From an uncultured Collinsella sp. (GTDB taxonomy: Bacteria; Actinomycetota; Coriobacteriia; Coriobacteriales; Coriobacteriaceae), in NCBI GenBank assembly GCA_902494555.1, contig CABUTR010000003.1, positions 1-64,000 on the forward strand: a stretch of DNA of 64,000 nucleotides. Direction: 5' to 3'. Each line of letters starts with the position of its first letter. Positions within the stretch are counted from its first letter, which is position 1. The position numbers were made by a program, and so were the translations under genes. Positions 15,747 to 23,458 of this stretch are shown piece by piece. The notes under the pieces are model-generated. The model did not search any database. It was not told where the DNA came from and saw nothing but the letters and a program-made list of their open reading frames with translations.

Positions 15747-17195
15747 ATGGCAAACATCAAGTTCCCCGAGGGCTTCTATTGGGGTGGCGCCACCGCCGCC
15801 AACCAGTTTGAGGGCGCTTGGAACGTGGACGGCCGCGGTCCTTCCGTCGACGACCATTTCTTGGGCGGCAGCTACAAGGAGCCGCGCCAGATTACGATCG
15901 ACATCGACCCCAACCGCTTCTACCCCAACCATGACGGTATCGACTTTTACCATCACTACGAGGAGGACATCGCGCTGTTCGCCGAGATGGGCTTTACCAT
16001 GTTCCGCATGTCCATCTCTTGGAGCCGCATCTTCCCCAACGGTGACGACGCCGAGCCCAACGAGGCCGGCCTCGCCTTCTACGACCGCGTCTTCGACTGC
16101 CTGCGCACTCACAATATCGAGCCGCTCGTGACCCTGTCGCACTACGAGATGCCCTATCACCTGGTCGAGAAATACAACGGCTGGGCGAGCCGCGAGCTCA
16201 TCGGCTTCTTTGAGAAGTACTGCCAGACCGTCTTCGACCGCTATCAGGACAAGGTCAAGTTCTGGCTCACCTTCAACGAGATCAACTGCGGCACTCAGGA
16301 CATGGGCAACCTCTTTGAGACCAGCATGATTCAGGGCTTTGAGGGCCCGGCTTCGGCGGTCCATACTACGCCGCAGGCTCGTATGCAGGCGCTGCATCAC
16401 CAGTTTGTCGCCAGCGGCCGCGTCGTGCGCTATGCCCACGAGCATTACCCGCAGTTTAAGATGGGCAACATGGACTGCTTCATCCTCTCCTATGCCGCCA
16501 CGTGCGATCCGGCCGACGTGTTCGCCACGCAGCAGGAGATGAATACCATGAACTGGTACTGCTCCGACGTGCAGGTGCGCGGCAAGTATCCGTTCTATGC
16601 CAAGCGCTTCTGGGCCGAGAACGATGTCGAGCTTGTGATGGAGGACGGTGACCTGCAGGATATCGCCGATGGCAAGGTCGATTTCTACACCTTTAGCTAC
16701 TACATGTCCGGCACCGTGGGCACCCACAAGGATCACGAGATGACCGAGGGCAACATGACCTTTGGCGGCAAGAATCCCTATCTGGAGTCCACCGACTGGG
16801 GCTGGCAGATCGATCCGCTGGGTCTGCGCATCGCCCTCAACGAGATTTACGCCCGCTACGAGATTCCGCTGATGGTGGTCGAGAACGGCATGGGCGCCTA
16901 CGATGAGGTCGAGGAGGACGGCTCCATCCACGACCCGTATCGTATCGCCTACTTGCAGAGCCACGTCAAGGCCATGGGCGAGGCCATTGCCGACGGCGTC
17001 GACCTGATCGCCTACACCTGGTGGGGCCCCATCGACCTGGTTTCCGCCGGTACCGGCGAGATGCGCAAGCGCTACGGCTTCATTCACGTCGATAAGTACG
17101 ACGACGGCACCGGTACCTACGAGCGCCGCCGCAAGGACAGCTTCTACGCCTACCAGAAGATCATCAAGTCCAACGGTGCCGAGGGCCTGGAGTAA
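15747..17195 (+). CDS. GH1 family 6-phospho-beta-glucosidase
   Basis: A 482-residue GH1 enzyme, likely cleaving phosphorylated beta-glucosides delivered by a PTS into glucose 6-phosphate and the aglycone. FPEGFYWGGATAANQFEGAW is the N-terminal GH1 signature, TFNEIN carries the acid/base Glu (about residue 177), and VVENGMG carries the nucleophile Glu (about 378). Family length is 450-490. AAAGGAG at 15734-15740 fixes ATG 15747; the open frame extends upstream without support. The phospho-specificity is inferred from overall similarity to BglA/AscB proteins and from the PTS IIA gene downstream. A long-hairpin element follows the stop. Confidence 0.9.
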   Translation: MANIKFPEGFYWGGATAANQFEGAWNVDGRGPSVDDHFLGGSYKEPRQITIDIDPNRFYPNHDGIDFYHHYEEDIALFAEMGFTMFRMSISWSRIFPNGDDAEPNEAGLAFYDRVFDCLRTHNIEPLVTLSHYEMPYHLVEKYNGWASRELIGFFEKYCQTVFDRYQDKVKFWLTFNEINCGTQDMGNLFETSMIQGFEGPASAVHTTPQARMQALHHQFVASGRVVRYAHEHYPQFKMGNMDCFILSYAATCDPADVFATQQEMNTMNWYCSDVQVRGKYPFYAKRFWAENDVELVMEDGDLQDIADGKVDFYTFSYYMSGTVGTHKDHEMTEGNMTFGGKNPYLESTDWGWQIDPLGLRIALNEIYARYEIPLMVVENGMGAYDEVEEDGSIHDPYRIAYLQSHVKAMGEAIADGVDLIAYTWWGPIDLVSAGTGEMRKRYGFIHVDKYDDGTGTYERRRKDSFYAYQKIIKSNGAEGLE

Positions 17196-17199
17196 TTAG

Positions 17200-17355
17200 G
17201 TTCCGGCGTTCTACCGAACGCCGGACCTGCCGACGCTGCGCCGGCCCCAAGCACCCCATCTCGCCGCTCAAACCGTCGCTCGCGTACAGAAGTACGCGTC
17301 GCTCCTCTTTCGCGGCGACCTGGGGCACTTGGAGCCGGCTCGCTGACGTGGGCTC
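17200..17355. repeat. long-hairpin element copy 2
   Basis: The leading hairpin TCCGGCGTTC-TACC-GAACGCCGGA (17202-17225) is followed by CGACGCTGCG and the long stem 17238-17251 with 17328-17343. The apex is CGCGTAC-AGAA-GTACGCG (17281-17298). The apical AGAA and GGCTCGCTGACG tail match the other copies while arm sequences differ. It fills the gap between the GH1 and HAD genes. Confidence 0.8.
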
Positions 17356-17425
17356 AACCTGAGGGTTTATCACTGCTGTCGCGTCCTGTTTCCATGTAAG
17401 AAGTTTTTTCTCGAAGGGAGTTGCC

Positions 17426-18271
17426 ATGTCTGCCGCCAAGGTCATCTTTCTTGATGTTGATGGCACCATCACCAATTACAGCAACGAGGTGCCCCAAAGC
17501 GCCGTGGCTGCTATCCGTGCCGCGCGCGCAAACGGACACCGCGTGTACATGTGCACCGGCCGCAGCAAGGCCGAAAACCCGCCCGAGATCACCAACATCG
17601 GTTTCGACGGCATGATCGGCGGCAACGGCTCCTATGTGGAGAGCGACGGCGAGGTGGTGATGCACCAACTCATCACGGCTGACCAGTGCCGCCATATCGT
17701 CGACTGGCTGCACGGCCGTGGCCTCGAGTTTTATCTCGAGAGCAACAACGGCCTGTTCGCGAGTGAGAACTTCCGCGAAGCTGCGCGCCCGGTGCTGAGG
17801 ACCTATGCCGGTCGCAAGGGCGTGGAGGGCGCCGACGAGCTCGAGACCGACGACGTCATGCACGGGATGGTCTACGGCGCGCCGCTCTACCGCGATGACC
17901 TCAATAAGGTGAGCTTTATCCTGTCGAGCTATCAGGACCATCTGGATAGCATCGAGGAGTTCCCCGATCTTGAGTGTCACACCTGGGGCGGTGCGGGCGA
18001 GACGGCGCTCTTTGGTGACATGGGTGTGCGCGGCATCACCAAGGCGCACGCCGTCAACACGCTGCTCGAGCACCTGGGCGCCGACCGTGCCGATACCGTG
18101 GCCTTCGGTGACGCCAAGATCGATATCCCGATGTTCGAAGCGTGCGCGACGAGCGTGGCCATGGGATCGGGCGGCGACGAGTGCAAGGCGGCGGCCGATT
18201 ACGTGACCACCGACGTTGATGATGACGGCATCTGGAACGCCTTTGTGCATCTGGGGCTTATCGAGGATTAA
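17426..18271 (+). CDS. Cof-type HAD hydrolase (sugar phosphatase-like)
   Basis: A 281-residue HAD-superfamily phosphatase of the Cof/YidA type. Motif I is FLDVDGTITN (nucleophile D10, acid/base D12), motif II MCTGRS, and motif IV AFGDAKIDIPMFE. The C2-type cap lies between residues about 85 and 190. Such enzymes dephosphorylate sugar phosphates or phosphorylated cofactors. AAGGGAG supports ATG 17426. Position between a phospho-glucosidase and a PTS IIA fits relief of sugar-phosphate accumulation (inference). Confidence 0.9.
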   Translation: MSAAKVIFLDVDGTITNYSNEVPQSAVAAIRAARANGHRVYMCTGRSKAENPPEITNIGFDGMIGGNGSYVESDGEVVMHQLITADQCRHIVDWLHGRGLEFYLESNNGLFASENFREAARPVLRTYAGRKGVEGADELETDDVMHGMVYGAPLYRDDLNKVSFILSSYQDHLDSIEEFPDLECHTWGGAGETALFGDMGVRGITKAHAVNTLLEHLGADRADTVAFGDAKIDIPMFEACATSVAMGSGGDECKAAADYVTTDVDDDGIWNAFVHLGLIED

Positions 18272-18333
18272 TCGACAATATGAGTGCCACCGGGGAAAAG
18301 CGTTGGGATGGGCTCGCGATTCGAGTCCCCACC

Positions 18334-18362
18334 TTAGCATTTGAACCATTTGGCACTATAAT
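18334..18362 (+). promoter_or_regulatory. sigma-70-type promoter for the PTS IIA gene
   Basis: TTAGCA at 18334-18339 (4/6 to -35), a 17-bp spacer, and a perfect TATAAT at 18357-18362. It leaves a 5' leader of about 40 nt before ATG 18412. Confidence 0.65.
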
Positions 18363-18411
18363 CACCATAGGTATGCGCATAACGTTGCGCTTAATCAAGA
18401 GGAGAAAACGT

Positions 18412-18948
18412 ATGGGTCTGTTTGACATGTTCAAGAAGAAGGCTGAGCCCGCGGCTGCCGCTGCTCCGTCCTCCATCTCTGCTTCTGCCGGCGCCGACGT
18501 GCTGTGCTCGCCCGTCAAGGGCAAGGTCATCAAGATGGCCGACGTGCCCGATCCCGTCTTTGGTGGCGAGGTTCTGGGCAAGGGCTGTGCCGTGTGGCCC
18601 GAGGACGATCTGGTCTACGCTCCCTGCGACGGCAAGGTGACCGTCACCATGGGTCACGCCGTGGGCCTGCAGTCCGATAGCGGCATCGAGGTTCTGGTGC
18701 ACGTTGGCGTCGATACCGTCAACATGAACGGCGACGGCTTCGAGGGCTTCGTCAAGGCCGACGACGTCGTGAAGGCCGGCCAGCCCATGCTCAAGATCGA
18801 CCGTGCCAAGATCGCTGCCGCCGGTTACAAGGACTGCGTCGTCGTGGCCGTGTCCAACACCGCCGAGTTTGCCGATGTCGAACTCGCCGTCGAGGCCGAC
18901 TCCGCTGTCGCCGCCGGTGACGCCATCGTTAAGGTCGTCCGCAAGTAA
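18412..18948 (+). CDS. crr: PTS glucose-type IIA component
   Basis: A 179-residue IIA-Glc domain preceded by a short Ala/Ser linker (residues 10-28). It accepts phosphate from HPr and passes it to IIB/IIC proteins; in many bacteria it also regulates carbon use. Seen: SPVKGKVIKMADVPDPVFGG, and the phospho-acceptor His in VLVHVGVDTV with its partner His in TMGHAVGLQS. AAGAGGAG at 18397-18404 sets the start at 18412; the long upstream extension of the frame is not used. It stands alone with its own promoter and terminator, so it probably serves IIBC proteins encoded elsewhere. Confidence 0.93.
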   Translation: MGLFDMFKKKAEPAAAAAPSSISASAGADVLCSPVKGKVIKMADVPDPVFGGEVLGKGCAVWPEDDLVYAPCDGKVTVTMGHAVGLQSDSGIEVLVHVGVDTVNMNGDGFEGFVKADDVVKAGQPMLKIDRAKIAAAGYKDCVVVAVSNTAEFADVELAVEADSAVAAGDAIVKVVRK

Positions 18949-18971
18949 ACTGCGACATCCAAAGGATGTGC

Positions 18972-19003
18972 AAAGGTGGTCGGGTTTTCCGGCCACCTTT
19001 TTT
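18972..19003 (+). terminator. rho-independent terminator after the IIA gene
   Basis: AAAGGTGG-t-CGG pairs with CCG-g-CCACCTTT (18972-19000) and is followed by TTTATT. Confidence 0.9.
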
Positions 19004-19184
19004 ATTGCACCGCGGGGAAGCGTTTTATTGCACGTTGGGCGGGCTTGCAAACCGTTCGGACGCTAAAACGAACCGACCGCGCCTTCGTGCCGTCGAGGGT
19101 GTTAATAAGTGGATAGTATGGGCTTACTTATTACAACGTGCGCCGCGTCTGGGAAGCGCGGTGCCGCTCATTGGGAGGAACAAC

Positions 19185-19742
19185 ATGAAAAAGAAGCTGC
19201 TGCTTGCGCCCCTCATGGCCGTTTTGGTTGCATGCGTGGTCGTGCTTTCCGGTTGTGGAGGCCCTTCGATCGAGGAACTCATCACCGAGGATCTTACGAC
19301 TCAGTTTGACGAGGTCAAGAACGGTGGCGACGAGTTCCTTTCTGGTCTGGAGGAGGCTTCGGGCGACGAGTTCGAGCAGCTGGGTATCGATCCCAAGGAG
19401 TATGCCAAGACCTATCTCGAAGGCTTTGACTACGAGATCGGCGACGTGACGGTCGACGAGGACAAGGGTGTCGCGACCGCCGAGGTCTCCATCACCTGCA
19501 AGTCCATGAACAAGATTGTCGAGGACTTCTCCACCCAGTATCAGGAGAAGGTTGCCGCGCTTGATACGGTTCCCTCCGATGACGAGCTGTACAAGATGGC
19601 CGGTCAGGTTATGGTCGATGTGACCAAGGCCACCGAGCCCAGGAAGACCACGGTTATCTTCAAGTACACCTGCAACGACGACGGCGAGTGGTCTGCCGAC
19701 GACTCCGTCAACTCCGAGATGATGGATGCAATGCTGAGCTAG
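19185..19742 (+). CDS. DUF5105-like small lipoprotein, function unknown
   Basis: A 185-residue lipoprotein: MKKKLLLAPLMAVLVAC followed by LSGCGG gives the lipobox, with the lipidated Cys at residue 25. The mature part is acidic, helical at first (IEELITEDLTTQFDEVKNGG) and then a mixed alpha/beta domain with VTVDEDKGVATAEVSITCKS. The pattern is reminiscent of DUF5105/DUF4878-type gut lipoproteins but I am not certain. GGGAGG at 19173-19178 sets the start; the frame remains open upstream but lacks any start signal. It sits between a terminator and a long-hairpin element, so it is monocistronic. Confidence 0.7.
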   Translation: MKKKLLLAPLMAVLVACVVVLSGCGGPSIEELITEDLTTQFDEVKNGGDEFLSGLEEASGDEFEQLGIDPKEYAKTYLEGFDYEIGDVTVDEDKGVATAEVSITCKSMNKIVEDFSTQYQEKVAALDTVPSDDELYKMAGQVMVDVTKATEPRKTTVIFKYTCNDDGEWSADDSVNSEMMDAMLS

Positions 19743-19761
19743 GGGAGTTACGCGGTAGTTT

Positions 19762-19789
19762 GTTACGGCGTTTTACCAAACGCCGTAAC
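19762..19789 (+). terminator. terminator hairpin identical to the one after pyrE
   Basis: GTTACGGCGTTT-TACC-AAACGCCGTAAC, same sequence as 9172-9199, 20 bp after the lipoprotein stop. Confidence 0.8.
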
Positions 19790-19935
19790 TGCTCGACGCT
19801 GCGCGGGCACCAGAGCGACAACTTGTCATTCAAAGAGGACGGCATGACCAGAAGGTCTATGCCGTCCTCTTTTCATGCCAATTTGTTCGCTCTGGTGCCC
19901 GCTCACTGTCCGTCCTCTACCTGCGGCGTTGCCAT
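19790..19935. repeat. long-hairpin element copy 3
   Basis: After CGACGCTGCGC, outer stem 19803-19821 (GCGGGCACCAGAGCGACAA) with 19883-19902, inner stem GAGGACGGCAT (19835-19845) with ATGCCGTCCTC (19859-19869), and apex GACC-AGAA-GGTC. The tail CTCACTGTCCGTCCTC is one base off the IS target. Family-A-like fragments (TTGGGGACGTTCC) follow to about 20000, then no gene until 20062. Confidence 0.85.
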
Positions 19936-20061
19936 GGTAGTCATTGGGGCGGCACTTGGGGACGTTCCTTTTCTGCCGGCAGTCGGTGACACTCCTTTGG
20001 TGCAGGGGGGCAGCTATAAGAGTCCCGTTCCACATTGGCTATCCGTGGGAGGGATGAGCGG

Positions 20062-20730
20062 TTACTCGCCCAGAATCAGCGTCGCGAGCTCGTCCTGGGT
20101 GTCCACCACGTAGTCGGCGCCGGCGGACTCCAGCTCTGCGCGGCCGCGGAAGCCCCAGCTGACGCCCGCACTCTTAAGGCCAGCGTTGTGGCCGGTCAAA
20201 ACATCGACATTGGAATCGCCTACATAGAGTGTGGTTGCCGGGTCGGCGCCTAGCTCTTTCATCACATGCAGCGTAACAGGTGCTTCGGGCTTGGGAGGAA
20301 ACGCATCGACGCGGCCCTGCACCAGCGCAAAGCGCTCGGAACCAAAGTATTTTTCGATAAGCGGAGCGGCCGAGACATGGTCCTTGTTGGTGAGTACGGC
20401 AAGCTGCACGCCCGCGGCGCGCAGACGGTCGAGCATCTCGATCGTGCCGGCGTACGGTGCGGTGTGGTCTTCCTTGTGCTCGCCGTAATAAGCCCTAAAC
20501 TCGGCAAGCGTCTGCTCAAACATACGGCCGTCGCCCGCATACTCGGCGGGCATAAAGCGCTCGACCAGCTTGAGCATGCCGTTTCCCACCTTGTAGCGGT
20601 ACTCGTCTACGGCAAACGTGGGCCAGCCGTGCATCTCGCAGGTATGGTTGCCGGCGGCCGCCAGGTCCTCGAGCGTGTTGAGAATGGTGCCGTCCAGGTC
20701 AAAGATCACATGGGAAAAAGCTGCTGCCAT
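20062..20730 (-). CDS. HAD hydrolase, phosphoglycolate phosphatase-like
   Basis: A 222-residue HAD phosphatase of the Gph/PgmB group: motif I FDLDGTILNT (nucleophile D11, acid D13), motif II VLTNKDHV, motif III lysine in PPKPEAP, motif IV YVGDSNVDVLTG. The helical cap is residues 20-85. Likely substrates are phosphoglycolate or small phosphoesters; specificity not readable. AGGAG supports the ATG at 20730, giving MAAAFSHVIFDLDG; the longer frame upstream lacks a ribosome site. It follows hypE by about 100 bp on the same strand. Confidence 0.88.
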   Translation of the reverse strand: MAAAFSHVIFDLDGTILNTLEDLAAAGNHTCEMHGWPTFAVDEYRYKVGNGMLKLVERFMPAEYAGDGRMFEQTLAEFRAYYGEHKEDHTAPYAGTIEMLDRLRAAGVQLAVLTNKDHVSAAPLIEKYFGSERFALVQGRVDAFPPKPEAPVTLHVMKELGADPATTLYVGDSNVDVLTGHNAGLKSAGVSWGFRGRAELESAGADYVVDTQDELATLILGE

Positions 20731-20835
20731 GGGTGCTCCTGCCGCTTGAGTTGTAAAACGCACCCCATGATACTGGGCATGCATGCCGGGCATGTTTGGA
20801 ATCTGAATATCTTTAATAGCCCTGAGCCTTTGTCG

Positions 20836-21870
20836 TTAGCAAATCCTCGGCAGCTGCTCTCCCACGAGCATGTCGAGGATGCGGGTCGAGCCCCAGCCGG
20901 TGCGTACGCGCACGGCGGGTCGAGCGTCCGATCCAAGCGGCAGCACGCGGCCGATAATCGCGGCATTCTCGCCGTAGCGGGCGGCGCGCATGGCGGCCAG
21001 TGCCGCATCTGCCTGTTCGGCCGGCACCACGGCGACCATCTTGCCCTCGTTTGCCACCTGCAACACATCGTAGCCGAGCATCTCGCAGGCTGCCTGCACG
21101 TCGGGGCGTACGGGCACGGCATCCTCGTCGACCTCCATGGCAACGCCGCTGGCCTGGGCAAACTCGTTGAGCGTGGACGCCAGGCCACCGCGCGTGGGGT
21201 CGCGGAAGCAACGTGTGTCGGGTGCTGCGGCAAGCACATCGGCAATCAGGTGGTTGAGCGGCGCGGCATCGCTTTCGATGGTGCTCGAAAACGCCAGGCC
21301 CTCGCGTTGGCTCATGATGGCGATGCCGTGGTCGCCGAGTGTACCCGACACCAGGATGACGTCGCCGGGCTTGCAGTTTGCGCCGCTGAGCGCCACGCCC
21401 GCGGGTACCTCGCCCACGCCGGCGGTATTGATATAGACGCCGTCGGCCCCGCCGCGCTCGACCACCTTGGTGTCGCCGGTGATGATCGCCACGCCCGCCT
21501 CGCGTGCCGTCTCGGCCATGGTCTGGACGATCTGGCGCAGCTTGTCCATGGGGTAGCCCTCTTCGAGGATGAAGCCGCACGACAGGTAGCGCACGTTAGC
21601 GCCCGAGGTCGCGACGTCGTTAACGGTTCCGCACACGGCGAGTCGGCCGATATTACCGCCGGGGAAGAACTGCGGCGAGACTACAAAGCTGTCGGTCGAC
21701 ATGGCGATGCGCCCGCTCGCGGGCAGCGCAGCGACGCCGGCATCGTTGCCCTCGAGCAGTTCGGGCGACCCAAAGGCATCCAAAAAGACCTCATCGATGA
21801 TGCGTTTCATCATCTGGCCGCCAGAGCCGTGGCCCAACAGGACAGTGCTATCGGTGGCAGTACGGGACAT
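20836..21870 (-). CDS. hypE: hydrogenase maturation protein HypE
   Basis: A 344-residue PurM-like ATPase that dehydrates the carbamoyl group received from HypF on its C-terminal Cys, producing the cyanide ligand of NiFe-hydrogenase. The protein ends LPRIC, with the required terminal cysteine; LLGHGSGGQMMKRII at the start and FRDPTRGGLA are typical. Last of the maturation genes in the order hypF-hypC-hypD-hypE. Between hypD and hypE lies a truncated hairpin element of about 40 bp. No hydrogenase subunit is in the window. Confidence 0.95.
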   Translation of the reverse strand: MSRTATDSTVLLGHGSGGQMMKRIIDEVFLDAFGSPELLEGNDAGVAALPASGRIAMSTDSFVVSPQFFPGGNIGRLAVCGTVNDVATSGANVRYLSCGFILEEGYPMDKLRQIVQTMAETAREAGVAIITGDTKVVERGGADGVYINTAGVGEVPAGVALSGANCKPGDVILVSGTLGDHGIAIMSQREGLAFSSTIESDAAPLNHLIADVLAAAPDTRCFRDPTRGGLASTLNEFAQASGVAMEVDEDAVPVRPDVQAACEMLGYDVLQVANEGKMVAVVPAEQADAALAAMRAARYGENAAIIGRVLPLGSDARPAVRVRTGWGSTRILDMLVGEQLPRIC

Positions 21871-21909
21871 ATCGAAAACTCCAATCGAGGACGGAATTAT
21901 ATGGGTGAG

Positions 21910-21948
21910 GTGCAGCGTCGACCGGCCCGCCGTTCGTTAGAGCGGCGG
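21910..21948. repeat. truncated long-hairpin element (inverted) between hypD and hypE
   Basis: CCGCCGTTC-GTTA-GAGCGGCGG (21927-21948) followed on the minus strand by GACGCTGCAC is the leading hairpin and start of the element, without its long stem. In an operon it could cause partial termination ahead of hypE. Confidence 0.6.
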
Positions 21949-21954
21949 AACTCA

Positions 21955-23067
21955 TTAGCCTCGGTAGCGGAAATATGCTGCACAGCTGCCTTCGGAGCTC
22001 ACCATGCAGGGGCCGACGGGGTGCTCGGGCGTGCAGGTGCGGCCAAAGAGCGGGCAGTCGCTCGGCGTAATGGCCCCGCGCAGCACGTCGCCGCAGCGGC
22101 ACCCGCGTGGCTCAACCGTCGGTTCAATGGGCACGTCAAAGCGGGCGCCGGCATCAAAGCGCGCGAATTCGGGGCGGATGGAAAGGCCCGAGTTGGCAAT
22201 CGGCCCCAGCCCGCGCCACGTGGTGTCGCATGGCTCAAACACCTGCTCGACCAGCTGGCGCGCCACGGGGTTGCCGTCTGCGTTGACGCCACGGCGGTAG
22301 GCGTTGTCGATCGCCGGCCTGTTCTCGACAACCATCTGGACCAGCATGCAGATGCCCTGCAGGATATCGACCGGTTCAAATCCCGTGACCACACCCGGGG
22401 TATTGAACTCGTCGACCAAAAAGCTAAAGGGCGCCAGGCCCGTGATGGTGGCGACGTGGCCCGGCAGGATAAAGCCGTCGATAGTGGTCTCGGGATCGTT
22501 GGCGATGGCGCGCAGCGCCGGCGGCGTGGTCTTATGGGCACAGTAGACCGAGAAGTTCTGCAGCCCGCGCGCGTCTGCCTCCAGGATGGCGGCGGCGATG
22601 GTAGGCGTCGTGGTCTCAAAGCCGACGCCCATAAAGATGACCGGGCGATCGGGGTTGTGTTCGGCGATATCGAGTGCATCGAGCGGGGAGTACACAATGC
22701 GAATATCGCGTCCCGCCGCCTTTTGCGCGGCGAGCGAGGTAGACGACCCGGGCACGCGCATCATGTCGCCAAAGGTGGTGATGATGGCGCCGTCCATCTT
22801 GGCGAGCGCGATTGCATGGTCGATATCGCGGTTGGCGGTAACACAGACGGGGCAACCCGGACCGCTCAGCAGTTTGAGCCCGGCAGGCATAATGGAGCGA
22901 AAGCCATAGCGACCGATGCTCACGGTGTGCGTGCCGCAGACTTCCATAAGGTTGATGGCGCGGTCGCCGACGAGTTCACGGATGCGCTCGATGAGCTCGC
23001 GAGCCAGCTTGGGATCGCGGAATGCCGAAAAGTCGATACCGGAGCGAGCCGGCTGTCCGGCCGCCAC
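21955..23067 (-). CDS. hypD: hydrogenase maturation protein HypD
   Basis: A 370-residue iron-sulfur scaffold on which HypC and HypE assemble the Fe(CN)2CO group. Seen: MEVCGTHTVSIGRYG, GPGCPVCVT, and the C-terminal cysteines (CRCGDVLRG, CPLFGRTCTPEHPVGPCMVS) that bind the [4Fe-4S] cluster. Start is a GTG whose first base is the last base of the hypC TAG, a one-base overlap that implies translational coupling. Confidence 0.95.
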   Translation of the reverse strand: MAAGQPARSGIDFSAFRDPKLARELIERIRELVGDRAINLMEVCGTHTVSIGRYGFRSIMPAGLKLLSGPGCPVCVTANRDIDHAIALAKMDGAIITTFGDMMRVPGSSTSLAAQKAAGRDIRIVYSPLDALDIAEHNPDRPVIFMGVGFETTTPTIAAAILEADARGLQNFSVYCAHKTTPPALRAIANDPETTIDGFILPGHVATITGLAPFSFLVDEFNTPGVVTGFEPVDILQGICMLVQMVVENRPAIDNAYRRGVNADGNPVARQLVEQVFEPCDTTWRGLGPIANSGLSIRPEFARFDAGARFDVPIEPTVEPRGCRCGDVLRGAITPSDCPLFGRTCTPEHPVGPCMVSSEGSCAAYFRYRG

Positions 23068-23327
23068 TAGTAAGCCTCCGCCGGGTTGGTGGCCAGCTGG
23101 TCTTCTTCGACCAGTTCGGTCATGGTGTTGACCAGGTCGAGCGTCTCCTGCGCCTCCTGCTCGTCGACAATCTGAATGCCAAAGCCGGCGTGCACGAGAA
23201 TATAGTCGCCTACCTGTGCCGTCGGCACGAGGCGCAGCGAAACGGGGCGCTCGATGCCCATCATGTCGACGGTCGCCTTAAGGTCGTCGTCGCGTTTGAC
23301 CACTTTACCGGGAACGGCAAGGCACAT
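23067..23327 (-). CDS. hypC: hydrogenase maturation chaperone HypC
   Basis: An 86-residue HypC/HupF family protein starting MCLAVPGKVV; Cys2 is the essential residue contacting iron, HypD and the hydrogenase large subunit. VGDYILVHAGFGIQIVDE is the conserved OB-fold end. It is directly upstream of hypD with overlapping stop and start, and 131 bp downstream of hypF; that gap shows no gene. Confidence 0.95.
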   Translation of the reverse strand: MCLAVPGKVVKRDDDLKATVDMMGIERPVSLRLVPTAQVGDYILVHAGFGIQIVDEQEAQETLDLVNTMTELVEEDQLATNPAEAY

Positions 23328-23458
23328 AATGTTCCCCTTTTATACGTTTTGCGCTGGATAGGCGCCTAATTACCCATCAGTTGATGGTAGCGCTCGCGGG
23401 AGTCACGAGCAAACGCGTTACACCTGTGAGACGGCGGCGCGCAGGCTGGCAAAACAGC

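Noticed and set aside
20266..23070. 934-codon plus-strand frame opposite hypC, hypD, hypE
   Set aside because: Antisense shadow of three well-conserved genes in GC-rich DNA; its translation is low-complexity Arg/His/Gly sequence with no recognisable family.
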